A stretch of 64,000 bases of DNA from assembly GCA_025345505.1 (NCBI GenBank), contig JANVCC010000010.1, forward strand, positions 42,931,772-42,995,771, given 5' to 3'. A program made the translations under genes and the position numbers. Of the stretch, positions 1 to 12,776 are shown one piece after another (position 1 is the first letter of the stretch; every line of letters starts with the position of its first letter). The notes below the pieces were generated by a model that saw nothing but the letters and a program-made list of their open reading frames with translations, did no database searches and was not told where the DNA came from. Origin of the DNA: Todiramphus chloris collaris. Lineage: Eukaryota; Chordata; Aves; Coraciiformes; Alcedinidae.

Positions 1-3000
1 TGCATAGTAAAATGTGTAGTAACAGTATATAGAGCTGTGATGAACGAATTTGGAAGCAACTAAAACATAAAAACAAACAAACAAATGACAAGAAGACCAA
101 ACGAAAACTAAACCCCAACAAAAAAAAAGCATACAAGTGGTTCTGTTTGATCAGTCATTTCTTCATCATTTTCACAGAGTTTCATTTTTTAAATAACATG
201 TTTGTGTTAAAACTGTAATAATCAAGAATTGGCCACTAAAATTCTAAGAACTCTTCACTGGAGAATATTAAACAGTGAAATACTTTAGCACACAGTTTTA
301 TAACTGTGAAGAACTGAGACTGAAAAAATAATAATTATAAAAAAAGCTACCAGCAGCAATGACCAAAAATGAAAAAACACAGCTTTTGAGAGCTAAATAT
401 TTTCCAGGAACCACTCAAAATACAAATGGGAAGAAATGGTGTCAGTATGCAATACCTGTGTGCGGTCAAGGTAAATGGAATAAAATTCACATTACATGAG
501 CATCCAGAAACTGACAGGGCTACCTTGCAAAGAGACAACTGCAATGTGGTCCTGCAGCTGATTAAGGAATGCTTTGTTTACAACTTTATGTAGAAGTTAT
601 TACATTTCATTGCACCATATGGCAGTAAAGCAGAGTACAACATATGGAAATCCAGTCAGGCAAAGAGAAACATTAAAGGAGGCATAGTAAATGTGTGGAG
701 GCATTGTGAATACCTGTATGTAAGGAATCATTTTGAGTCACTGTACCAACCAATACAGAGGGAGGTCAGCACTGCTTATATATTTATTTGATAGATTTTT
801 TGTACATCTGTCAAGTCCTAGTTTCTTGTGGCACTCAGATCAGTCCATTCGTTATCACTGCTTTTCCTGCACTAGTCTTTTATGCGGTCCCTACCCTCAC
901 ACTCACTAGTGCACTGAAGATTTGAGGCAGACATGTTTTAATGAATGTCTTATACATGTGATAATGCCATGTTATACTTTAAAGAATTTCAGTTTTCAAA
1001 ATGAACTGATTAGATATTTTGCATATCTTCCCTGGTCAATCACTGTCCAAATAAAAAGGGGGTTTATTTTAAAATTATACTTGAAAATATTGATGTCTCC
1101 ACAACAAAAGGCTGCTGTTTGAATACCTGTGAACATGAATATTATTGACAGAAATAGCAGCATTTTAACTGATAGTATTAAAAATGTTAACTAAGACATT
1201 GGATATAATATGTATTTGAGTCCAGTTCTTGCAGCTATCCTTACTGAAATGGAAACAGACCCCTGTTAAGGTGAAGTTCTTTTTCTGTGTAGCAGCATTG
1301 TCTATTGAGGGCAGTGTAATGAATAAATGTATTATCCTTACGTTGATAATGTGTTGAAAAGACAAAAGTCCATACACAGCCAACAAAGCTTCAGTTCCTG
1401 CTGAAGGATTTAATCATGCTCACCCACATGAAGAAGGAAAAATGGGAAAGTAACATAACATATCAATGCAATGTATTTTCTCAATTCTCATATTTCTCCA
1501 ATTCCTTTCATTACATTTTTAGCGAGAAAATGAAGACAAATAAGAATTAGGAAAATTAAAAAAAAAAAAAAAAGAAAGGAAAAATTATGTCGAAAATGAA
1601 CAACTTTTATAAATTGAACATAGAAAATTTTAGCATAAAGCAATCAGATGATTTATATCCTAATAAAACAAGAAAATGTGCTACTGGACTTATTTTGGCA
1701 CCAAAAATTATGCATCTGATTCATTCAAAGATGTAATATTTGAGCACCAGAAATCATCCCATGATGTGTGATAAAACAGAGAAATCTGGGTAATAGAGAA
1801 TAGGAAAGAGGAAAAGGATTGAGGGAGAGGGAGAGAGTGGGGAGAAGGAAGGAAGAAAGGATAGGAGAAACTGACAACAGGAGAGAGGGAGGGAGGGAGG
1901 GAGGGAGGGAGGGAGGGAGGGAGGGAGGGAGGGAAGGAGGGAAACAGATAGCGAAGTATGGATCATTGGTCCTAATAAATACTCCTTTTAGATCTGACTT
2001 CTTTAAAAGATAAGCATATACATGAGGCAAATCTTGACCAGACTTTTTAGTCATAAAACTATCCATAGGTGGCAGAAACAATATTTTCCCCATGTAAGGC
2101 TTACAGGAAGAAGTTTTCAAAGCCTATTTCAACATCCCAAGCTATTAATTTTTACAGTTTAGAGATTAACCAGTTCCTAAAATTGAGCACTAGATGTAGG
2201 GATTACCTCACCTGTGTTGACGAGCAGCCAGCACTGTTGGTAAGAAGCTGCTTCATGACTTCAAAATATTTTTAAGATGGGGAAAGAGAGTAACTTTAAA
2301 TCTGAAACAATCAATTCTTTTTCTATATTAGCACCATTTAAGTACCTTAGTTTCAATTTTGGTCATGGCAGCTGCGGCTCAAAAGGATAAATTAATTGTT
2401 GTTTCCAGGTCCATATTAAAGAAATGAGAGGCAAAAATATCCTGGATTTATCAATGATTTCTGTACACTTCTGGCTTTCCACAAGCAAAGTGCTCTTTTT
2501 CATCACCAGGGAAAAATACGTACACACAGCAGCCACCAGTATGACAGCACACACATACATATAAGAAAACTCATCTTGAAAATAGGTATCTCAAATTGTG
2601 AAATAAGAACTCAGGATCTGTGATGACTTTGTACTGCCCTCTCTTCAGACTCCTCACCTTTCATTGAATTTGGTGTACAAATTAGATCAAAAGTAGTCCA
2701 GTTATGTCAATTCAGGATACAATTACAACTCCCATGTCTGTAAAAGGACTTGAGCTTCCAACTGACAATTATTAAAAACAAAGATTAGTTCATGGAGCAT
2801 TGGTAATTGGGGAATGAGAAGAAGTGAGACAGCTACAGCCCAAGAGAATGTTTATTTGCTCTCAAATCTCTGATGGGTTGCATCAGAGACTGGAGGTAAC
2901 CTCCAAAGAGTGATTGCTCCTGGCTTTCTGAAGCTGATGTGTCAGCTTCGCCTGGCTGGGTTCTGGCCAACCATCTGTCAACAGATTTTGCCTTGTTTAG

Positions 3001-5690
3001 CCTAGCAAAACAAAAGCTGAGAGGGAATACAGTCACTCTCTATAAACACTTTGGGGATAAACAAGGGGGAGAATAAGAACTATTTAATCTAAGGGACAAT
3101 GTTGGCATAAAACCAAATAGAAACAAACTGGCCATGAAGAAATTTTGGTTAGAATTCAGAAGGCCTCCTGCAGAAGAGCAGTTCCAGAATAGCCTTCCTA
3201 TGGCTGTAATGGGATTTAAACAACTTCAAGATTTTCAAATGGAGTTTTGTCCATTTATGAAGAGAATTTTCTGATATTGTTTCTAAAACCAAAGTAAAAT
3301 GTAGGGCCTTCCTTCTAGCCTGTTTCTTCAATAACATTGGTTACAAATGCAAGCTTATTACACAAGAAGTGTATGTTCTTAAAATAATGGTGTCTACTCT
3401 GTAGCACTGATCATTACTTCCATTCATACTGCCACAAAACAGCTTTGCAAAGACATATGATTATTAGTTTCATAAGATTATTAACTGGATGCATTTCTGA
3501 ATATACAGCTTTGAACTCTGCATAATCTATTTGGTTTAGTTCAAATTGTAGTGAGCAGCTGGAGCGAGTTAAAATTAATTTGTCTGCAATTGTGAATTGT
3601 GTTGGGTAAGTGGCTTTCCAGATCACCTTGCACAATTGGTGATGCTGCTACAAGTAGACAAATACCACCTTTAATGCAGATCCAGAGGGACTTTAGAGGA
3701 GCTTTTGTGTCATATGACCAAGAAATACATGTAGCATGATCCAAAGTAATGACTATAGAGACTGCAGGGAAGATGTCCATTCCATTAACTTTCTAGGTAA
3801 ATCCTAACTCAACTATGAAACCTTGATCTAACTCAGCAGTCATATCCATTCTTTGATAAATCTGGCATTAAGGTAGAACTCTGTCACTCTATTTGCAGGT
3901 TGGCTTCTGCAAGGCTGCTGGTAGACTCACATTGCAGAACTAGATGCATCTGTTAGTTTTGTACTGTAGCAATGTTGTTGCTGTGGTAAACGTTGCTGCT
4001 GCTTCTTGGACTTAATAAGGATCTGAGATTATTTCACATAAAAATTTTTCTTTCATCATTATTAATATTGAATTATAACATTTGTATTACATGTATGATA
4101 TCTGTATCTTGTTACTTTTTGTACTTTTCCAGACCTATCTCTTACTGTGTAGTGCTTAATGTTGAAGAAAGGAACTCAGTACACAGGTTAACTGCACATA
4201 AAATCACTGTACAAAAATCAGAGAATGAGACTAACACATCATCTTAAAAAATGATGTTATTAATTCAGCAGGCATACCCTTTCTCTTCAAAAATCTTCTG
4301 TTACAATATTAATGAATTATCTAGGATCAACCTTATGTCCATATTTTACTTTCACTATGCATGATTTGCTATATTTCTGTAACAGAAATGTAAAAGTACC
4401 AGTTGGCTTTTTGTTCATGGGAGTTTCAGCCTATCAAGCCCAAAGCTTCATTTCCTAATGTGTCCCAACCAGTTATGTTTTCCCTCATTTACTACAGAGA
4501 AGAAGCACTGCTGGTGAATCATATATATTAATAATTTATATTAACAGGGTATAAATAGACTAGCTGTGGTGACACTACCTTAATTTAAAAATTACGATGA
4601 AACCTTATTATGAAGCCAATTATTTCCAAACCAAGACTGGATCAACATACATATCACGTACATGCAAACACATATCTATAAATCCAAGTTCATATGCAAT
4701 CTATATTTGTATATAAGTATAGCTATGAACACAATATCCTTGACAGTAAGAAACACAATCAAAAGACAAAATGACCAGGGAATAAAATGTTGTAGCAAGT
4801 TCTTCTACTTGATAAGCTGTGTCATTTACTCCTACACATCTCACCTCCGTTCTGGGAGACACAATGCAGGTGACCAGAAAGGGCTGTTTATAAATCTCTT
4901 ATAAAATACCTGCACTTATTCTACAATACACCACCTATGTTAGAGGGAAATAAAGGAAAACCATAATACTTTTTTTTTAGGGAAATAAACATAGGAATAC
5001 TTAAAGAGTCATTTAAACATACCTGTTTCCATACTCCTCACTAAAAAAATTCCAGTTTCTTTAAAATTTAGGAATTTAAGCAGCATGCATATAAACAGAA
5101 CAATCACAGTCCTTAAAGTAACATAAAATGGCTTTACGCACACAGGACAATCACATCATGAGGGAAAACATAGACAATATTGGGCAGTTTAGAATCTACT
5201 TCCTGTTACCAGACCTCTCCAAAAGATACTTTGGGTGCACTTTCTTTGCCTTGGAGAAAATATTAACAGATGCATATCTAAATCTTGCCTGTTCTTGGCA
5301 TTGGGCTAGAACAGGAGGGAAGGAAGTTTTACAACTAGTGTTGAATGTCTGGAACAGTTCAAACATTTGAGGCACTATGATACATCCAAAGAAGGTATAT
5401 CTGTGAGGTTGAGGAAGTTAGATGAACATAATTGACTTTTTTTTGGGGTAAGTTTTGTGATCTTTCATATAGAAATCATCTTCATGCATGAGCTGCATAT
5501 GTGAAATACTTTCATATCTTTTTTATTTGCTCAATACGGAGGTATGGAAGAAGACTTGCCACTTTCATGAAATAAGAAAATAAATTTTCATACATGTCCT
5601 TTGCAATCTCTTGTTTTGATCCAGAAAAGACATTTCTCCTAGAAAGACCTTGCAGCTGACTAGATTTCTTCTTTATTTACTGTGACATTC
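1..5690. other. Intergenic AT-rich DNA, no gene recognised
   Basis: The reading frames here are short, carry no recognisable domain, and fit chance open frames in AT-rich DNA. Besides the purine microsatellite near 1.9 kb I see only short A runs (for example around 1558-1575). In other vertebrates the flank of CCDC59 opposite METTL25 faces a long gap before PPFIA2, so an empty stretch is expected; that placement is from known synteny, not from this sequence. Confidence 0.6.
1887..1934. repeat. (GGGA)n microsatellite in a purine-rich tract
   Basis: Twelve uninterrupted GGGA units lie inside a wider stretch (about 1795-1950) that is almost entirely purine on the plus strand. Open frames across it encode only simple Ser/Pro- or Gly/Arg/Glu-repeats and are artefacts of the repeat. 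Polypurine tracts of this type can form triplex or G-rich structures; that is general knowledge, not shown here. Confidence 0.95.
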
Positions 5691-6822
5691 ATCCTGTGAA
5701 GTTACAGTTCCTGGAAAAGCTGGCAGTCCACAGCTTGGACAGGTACACCCTTCACTGGGTTAAAAACTGTGTGGATGACTGGGCTCAAAGAGTGGTGATG
5801 AATGGTGCTGCATCCAGTTGGCATCTGGTGACCAGTGGTGTACCCCAGGGATCAGTACTGGGCCCAGTCCTATTCCAAATCTTTATTGATGACCTGGATG
5901 TGGGGATTGAGTCTAACATCAGTAAATTCACAGATGACACCAAACTAGGAGGGATTGTTGATCTGCCGGAGGGTAGGAAGATGCTGCAGAGGGACCTGGA
6001 CAGGCTGGGTCAATGGGCTGAGGCCAACAGCGTGAAGTTCTACAGGACCAAGTGCAGGGTCCTGCACTTTGGCCACAATAACCCCATGCAGCGCTATAGA
6101 CTGGGGGAGGAGTGGCTGGAGAGCGGCCTGGTGGAGAGAGACCTGGGAGTGCTGTTTGACAACTGGTTGAACATGGGCCAGCAGTGTGCTTAGGTGACCC
6201 AGAGGGCCAATGGCATCCTGGCTTGTATCGGGAATAGTGTGGCCAGCAGGACTAGGGATGTGATTCTCCCCCTGTACTCAGCATTGATGAGGCCTCACCT
6301 TGAGCACTGTGTAGAGTTCTGGGCCCCTCACCTCAAGAAGAATATTTGAGGTGCTGGTGTGGGTCCAGAGGAGAGCAACAAGGCAGGTGAAGGTACTAGA
6401 AGGAAAGTCTTATGAGGAGAGGCTGAGGGAGCTGGTGTTGTTTAGACTGGAGAAGAGGAGACTCAGAGGGGACCTTGTCACTCTCTACAACTACATGAAG
6501 GGGGGTTGTAGTCAGATGGGGGCCGGGTTCTTCTCCCAGGCGACTAGTGACAGGATGAGAGGGCATGGCCTGAAGCTGTGCCAGGGGAGGTTTCGTTTGG
6601 ATATCAGGAAGCACTTCCTGACAGAGAGGGTGATCAGGCATTGGAATGGACTGCCCAGGGAGGTGGTGGAGTCACTGTCCCTGGATGTGTTTAAAGAAAG
6701 GCTGGATGTGGCACTTAGTGCCATGGTATAGCCGATGTGGCAGTGTTGGGTCACAGGCTGGACTTGATGATCTTAGAGGTCCTTTCCAGCCTCAGTAATT
6801 CTGTAATTCTGTGATTTCATGT
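5691..6822 (+). mobile_element. CR1 LINE, 5'-truncated, RT end and 3' terminus
   Basis: This is the 3' third of a CR1 non-LTR retrotransposon. The frame from 5696 carries reverse-transcriptase motifs: [14 protein letters not shown] at about residues 47-60, and the catalytic FTDD block at about residues 78-81, in the position of the usual F/YADD. The C-terminal part continues to about 6730 with the CR1-typical [11 protein letters not shown] and [10 protein letters not shown] blocks. The element then ends in the CR1 3' tail (GGACTTGATGATCTTAGAGG followed by ATTCTGTA/ATTCTGTG octamers). CR1 has no poly(A) tail, and none is present. The 5' side is cut inside the RT domain, as usual for CR1. Confidence 0.93.
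5696..6731 (+). pseudogene. Decayed CR1 ORF2 (reverse transcriptase C-terminal part)
   Basis: The coding remnant starts mid-RT and is open to a TAG at 6190-6192. Homologous sequence continues in the same frame past that stop (a [16 protein letters not shown] block) to a TGA at 6346-6348. A shift of frame there leads into the frame that is open from 6351 to 6731. Two stops and one frameshift, plus loss of the endonuclease and the N-terminal RT, make it non-functional. The catalytic Asp pair is still encoded. Remnants of this type are normally neutral. Confidence 0.88.
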
Positions 6823-7744
6823 ACACTATTTTTGTAGGAGATAGCAGCCACCAGCTAGATTCAGATGCAGACAGCACTGAATGTAGAAAGAAAATGATGG
6901 CTGGCATTTCCTGGCCAGTGTTACCTTTTAATGGAAACCTGTAATAGCTGTACAGAATTTAATTTGAAGCCAATGTTTCTCTTTAGTCATCAAATCAGAT
7001 ATACTCTAGAAAAGTCTTCATCTGCTGTACTACTATTGATTACTTTTTCAGTTGGCAGGTGAAGGTTGTACTGCTGGCACCATTAAAACTCCAATCAGAA
7101 CTGCTAGAATAAAAAAGATGAATTAGAGTTTGACCAAAGCACTTTCAGATATGAGTAACAAAATGCAACATGACTGTTTCTCATCACACTTAAGATGTTT
7201 GCTGTTGACCTTCATTGGTGAGTCACAAAAATGCTCTAATTAAGCATTGTGGCCTTCATAGGAGCTAAAAGAGTTGGAAGTTGGGTTCAGTGAGGACTTC
7301 ATTCTTGAACATAAGTGAACTTGAATTTACCTATAGGATTCTCATTTGGAAATACAAGCAAAAATCACTTTTTGTCATGCTAATTAACATGTAGCTATTT
7401 GAACTCATTGTTAAAATTTAAAATATCAGATAGAAAACAAGTGCTTAATGGAGCTAAAGATGCTGTGTGGAGTCAGTTGAAAACATCTGACATTTCAAAG
7501 TGACTGATGAAAAGGTCAAAATAATCTTTAGCACTGTCATGTCAGTCTCACTTTTACCTATCTGTGCTGACAGTCTAAGCTTTGGAGAACATGCTCATTG
7601 TTAATGAATACTAATTTTTTTTGCTTACACAGTCATTATGGTATGAAAAAATGCGGACACTGCATAAAGCGTAATAAAAGGTCTTTACTTCTAGTCCAGA
7701 AATTCAGTATTATAAAATAATCCGGACACAGCAGTGAGAACATG

Positions 7745-8268
7745 TGACTCTCACTGAAGATGTTTACCAACATCACTGTCAGGGACTTGGGGGTATTGGG
7801 GCTCCCTCACACTGCCCACAGCCCAGGACCCAATGTCAGCACGCCAGGGCCACCAGCCTCTGCCCCAGACACACTGCAGCAGGGCCAGTGTCCAGCTCCC
7901 CACAGCTCTGCCCTGCCTGGCCATGGGCCCTGCCAAGCTAGGCCAACCCATGGGGCTATGTCCTAGCCTGGCCTCAGGCCATCTCCACCCCCATGGCCTT
8001 GCCCAACACCCCAGGGCCATGCCTGCCCCTGGGCTGCTGTCTTGGCTGGACCTTGGGCCCACCCCATCACTATGATATTGTCTTATGATCTGGGCTCTTG
8101 GTGGGGCCTGGCCATGACCTCTGGGTCCGCCCTCCTCCCTTGCTTGGCTGTGTGGCTGAATCCTGACATGGAGACCCTGCCCAGACCGCACAGACACTCT
8201 TGGACTCTCTGCTCCCTGTGCCTTCTTGGCCTGCTCCCAGGAAGCTGTGTCATCTCCCTAGCCTAAGC
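7745..8268. other. Isolated GC-rich pocket of unknown origin
   Basis: A sharply bounded stretch of C/G-rich sequence, full of GGCC-, CCATGG- and CCTGGCC-like words, interrupts AT-rich DNA. CpG is scarce and the words recur imperfectly, so it looks like a degenerate minisatellite or the inside of an old repeat, not a CpG-island promoter. Both strands have long open frames (148 codons on minus ending at 7751, 80 on plus). They are Pro/Ala/Gly/Trp-rich and overlap in several frames, as high GC content alone would produce. I do not call a gene. Confidence 0.5.
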
Positions 8269-11200
8269 TGTGTAGGAAAGGCCAGAAAATTTACTGGATG
8301 GCAGCTCTTACTATTTAAACAGAGGAGGTATTTTATATGGTCATTAAATAGTTAAGGTAGTTTTTGTTCTACATTCAGTTTAATCCATATGTACAAGCTA
8401 CATACACACAAGAAACTGGAAGGGACAAATGCCGTTGCTCAGCAACAAGAAACTGGCAAAAGCTCAAATACTCCACATTTTCAGCAGACAATGGCTCTCT
8501 GAGCTCAGCAATCAATAGCATTTGATGCAAAGGAAATGCCCAGTTTATCACACTTGCCATCTAATAACACCTCAAGTGTATTTGTGGCTGACATACATAA
8601 AAACATATCTAAACTCCAGCTGTTAGAAATATGTATTGAAAATGTCACCCTTTTTTTTTGCTTGAAAGTCAGTTACAACAACAGAATTTGTTATTTGCAG
8701 GTATTCAGTGAATAATTTATGGTAACAAATGTCTCTTTGTAGGTTATTCAAGATATTAAGTTTAACTATTCATGAGCCAGGTTGTTCAAAGACAACTCAA
8801 GTCCATCATAAAAATAAAAACTGAATTATGTGTCATTTGTTCCAATAGCCTCTTCCTCCATGATTCTTTATATATCAACTTGGTTTCTTGCATACACAAG
8901 TAAGTCCCACATTTCATTTCTTCTATTATAGGTGTCCTTTTCCTGTTTCTCCATTTCCCTTCAGCATTATTCCTTCAAGTTCTCGCTTAGCCCTTCTGTA
9001 ATTTCTCCTGTGCTCTTAGGGACTACTAATACCTGACTAGAAACTCAATTTGTGTTATCCCATACCCATATACATTAAGTTTCTCCTCTGAGGCAGCAAG
9101 TTTCTCTCTTGGCACCTAGCAGAGGCAACCATGGCCCTACAAGCCACAGCAGAGGTGGAGCTGGGAGCTTCCAGCCTGCAGGGAGGAGAGCAGGTAGCAG
9201 CACCACCAGAGAGGAGCCATGGAGCTAGGAGTGGTGCCATTGCCAGTGCCAGGATACAGCACAGAAACATGCCTTGCAGAATGTGAATTTCCTGGTGTTG
9301 AAATACTATGGTGATGAGAACTTCATTACAGAAAGAGAATCATTGATTTTTCATTTTACTAAGACAAATTTAGGCATCATCTGCTTAATGCTTATCATCC
9401 GAATACCACTACAGCCAGTCATGGGAGAGAAAGCACACTACCTGTCCTGCCTTAGACACCTATGCTACAGCAGGAGAACCCTATGTCTAGTGCTACCTAT
9501 TTTCTTCATGGGATATAGAGGAATCCTAAACAATTAAATTAGGTGCCTAAATTTAAGAAATTGAAAGTTAGATGCAATAAATCCCCTCCAATTTTAAGAA
9601 CTGCACTAGTAGTCCACAGGATTTAATTAATTTTTCCATTATACCACACAGTAGTATTTGAATGAGAGCTTCTTTTAAAAAACCTTTTTTTTTTTAATCT
9701 TGAAATAAAAAAGTGAATTATTGATGAATCAGAATTTCAGGTATTTAAAAAAGATATTAGATATAGGGCTAAGAAGCAATTCTTTTAGGGATCCTTCTGG
9801 AAAAATGGTGGAGAAATGAGCTTTCATAAAATGTTCCAGTGGTTAAATCTAGTTTTCTTATCTGATCTGAGATATGCTGTGATGTGTTTATGTTTACATG
9901 TATTGGTATATATTTAATTTAATTTAACCTCAGAATAGTGGAAAAAGTTATGTCAATGAAAGAAGAAGCACAAGAGGGTAGAAGGTTGGCCTTGTGGGGA
10001 TTATATTTTAGTGTTGTGTATAGAATGGTCCTAACAAACACGTTAATGTTTAAAAGCCCTCCTGTTCCTTTTATCTCTAAAACTGTAAGATTTCCAAGCC
10101 ATTCACCTATTGGTTATTCAATTATCAATATTAGTAATATTAGTATCCTGTTAAAATGAATTATATGTGGTCATAAATCAAGCATATTTTTGTTAGTGGA
10201 TAAGCCAACTACCTAAAGGTAAAAAGAATATCTTTCAAGATTTGCTACATTCACAAATTCTCTGGAAAGTGCAAATTATATGTAAGATGTAAGCTAAGTT
10301 AACACCTCTCATGTCTTCATTCTTCCTAAGGCTAAACAAAAGTCCTGTTTCCTTACTTTTATAATGAAAATAAGAAAACAAAGCAAAATATTTATATGCA
10401 AGACTCTGAGCTTCTTGCTTCCTTTAACTGAAACAAAATTATATGTGTCTTGAACAATGAATTGTTTCCAACATGTGTCTTGAGATTTTGATCCTGTATC
10501 ACTGAATGCATAACCTCAAATAGGCTAGGCCACAAAGAACAGCTATAAAAAGAACCCTTTGAGGTTATTTTTATTTGTTTTCTGGAATGTGTGCCTTTAT
10601 GGGTTTTTTAAGTCATACTGTGTTGTTTTTACTTGCTTCTATAAAGACAGTATGCTTAATAAAGAAGACACATAGAAAAACCTTGCAGCTGAAACTTTTT
10701 AACTACAAAAATCCAGGAGATGGTTCTGCAAAAACAATGCTATTAAACCAGGAGATTTGGCAAAGATGTGATTCAGGGAAAGCACTCAAACATGTCCTTC
10801 AGGTAATCCTGGCTTTAGGTTTCAATGACAAAGTTGAGCATGATTTGAATCAGGATGAACAATGAATAAAGTCAAAGAGAAGTCAAAGAAGAAACTTACA
10901 AAGAAAAATCCTGACTTCTCTGAATGTAAGAAAGAACTCCTATTGGTATTACTTGATTTTTATTTTCCACTTGGTGTATTTTTTATTAATTTCTAAATAT
11001 CTTATGCTTTTTATTAAAAATTAATGGAAAAATTCATTTTTGCACTACTGTTACTGTATTTTATCTGCCAATGCCACTATTTGTGTTTTCATATGACATA
11101 CTATTCTTATGGACTGCATGAGAATACCTTTTAATGCATTTTTAGTTTATGGAAGCTATTTTAAGATTCAAAAATTAAAATTATATCTTTTATTATATTG

Positions 11201-11469
11201 TTTCACCTATTCTTACCTACTTTTCTAGCAATCATTTAGTACCTGAGCAACTCAGAAGTTGCAGGCTTTTTCTAACAGCACCTTTGTGAACAGATGCAGT
11301 AATACACCTGTGAACAGTAGCAGTAAAATATAACAGTAAAATATCACTCAATAGTGCAAAATTAAAACAAAAAAATAAGGATCAGATTCAATAAAAGATT
11401 TAGGTACATTAAACAGACATTAGGTTAAGTACTATAATACTAATTCTTTGATGTCTGAAATTAAACAGG

Positions 11470-11509
11470 CAAACAAAAACAAACAAACAAACAAACAAAC
11501 AAACAAAAA
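11470..11509. repeat. (CAAA)n simple repeat
   Basis: A run of CAAA/AAAC units with few interruptions. It lies in a wider A/C-rich, nearly T-free stretch that continues to about 11580. Confidence 0.9.
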
Positions 11510-12756
11510 TCCCCAAACCAAACAAACAGCAAGAAAAACAAAGAGCAACAAAAACCCAAAGAAACAAAACCAAAACAAAACACTTTGAATTAAGCACTTT
11601 GGTTATAGAATTTCTGGGACACCCAAGATGTCCAGTGCAAACTTGCCAGCACAGTCAGCAGACAATTCTCCAGACATTGGGAGGCAGGAGGCACAGACAC
11701 TAGAACAGCAACCAAAAAAGCAAGTGTGCCTTGTGGATCCTCCTCTAATAAATGCTTCTGACATATATTCAAAATCCTTTCAATGAAAAGTGCAATCAGT
11801 CATAGTAGAGGGTAAAAATCTTTGATTATTCATTCATATGGAAACACCTAAACCGTCATGGTCCATTCACTATTAAAAGAAGAATAAACTAATTGCTGCA
11901 GAATGCACAGCTTTAACAGGAAAGCTGGAGAGCATTTTCAGCCTCTAAACAAGGAGTTTAATGACTTACACAGAATGTATCTTAGTTTAGATTTGAATTA
12001 TTTCAGGTGGAAGAGGAGAATTAACCCAAGATGTTAGCTATGTATCCAGTGCTCCAACTGTTAATTTAGTATATAGAAAGGGGTATCACACGCTGGATGT
12101 TGTAAAAGGTGGGGTTTATAATGACTGATATTTAAATACTACTAACTGTATTTGTAAGGTAGTGAAAACATGTAACATCAAATGAAAGACATTGTTGAAA
12201 GAAGTGTCACTACCAAAGTCAGCAAGCCAGTGCTTATGCCTGGACTTCTATTCCTTCTCTTTATTTTAAGTAGTAGTTTTTAAAATAATTGTAAAGATTC
12301 GGTGAATAAGCCCCAGATCGATTAAGATTCTTAAAGTAGCAATTGTGATAAAATAGATTTCGCTGTTAGTCTTGGTGAGAAGACCATGAGGGGACTGGTT
12401 TTCTTAGAAGGAAACAGAAGCAATAAGACCAATATTTGCCTATACATTTTTCTGTGACCAACAGAAGAGAATATTTACCTTCCAATCAAATCAAATAGAA
12501 ATGATAAACCAGAGTTACGATTTGGGTTGGTGCCCATGCAAAGTACCTTTGATTTGGCTGCTTCCCTGATGACACAGGATACCTTCTTGATAAAGAAGTT
12601 GATCTAGATGATTACCAAAAATGCCTATGTTAATGAACTGTGGAGTACCTAGAGTACAGGTTTTTTTCAGAAATCAGTTATAGATACAATTTAGACCACA
12701 GCTATGAGCTGGCTAGACCCAGAGGGTTTTGCTGTCCTGATCCCACAGGACAGTTC

Positions 12757-12776
12757 TTTTTTTTTTTTTTTTTTTT
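12757..12776. repeat. Poly(T) run of 20
   Basis: Uninterrupted T run. I see no LINE or pseudogene sequence next to it that would mark it as a retroposed minus-strand poly(A) tail. Confidence 0.9.

Noticed and set aside
1725..2120. 131-codon minus-strand frame with Pro/Ser repeats
   Set aside because: It is the translation of the GGGA microsatellite; no domain, no splice support.
7751..8197. 148-codon minus-strand frame in the GC-rich pocket
   Set aside because: Composition is driven by local GC content and several overlapping frames are open on both strands; no recognisable family.
10575..10865. 96-codon plus-strand frame with a hydrophobic start
   Set aside because: No known domain, no clear splice sites or promoter, AT-rich flank; chance frame more likely.
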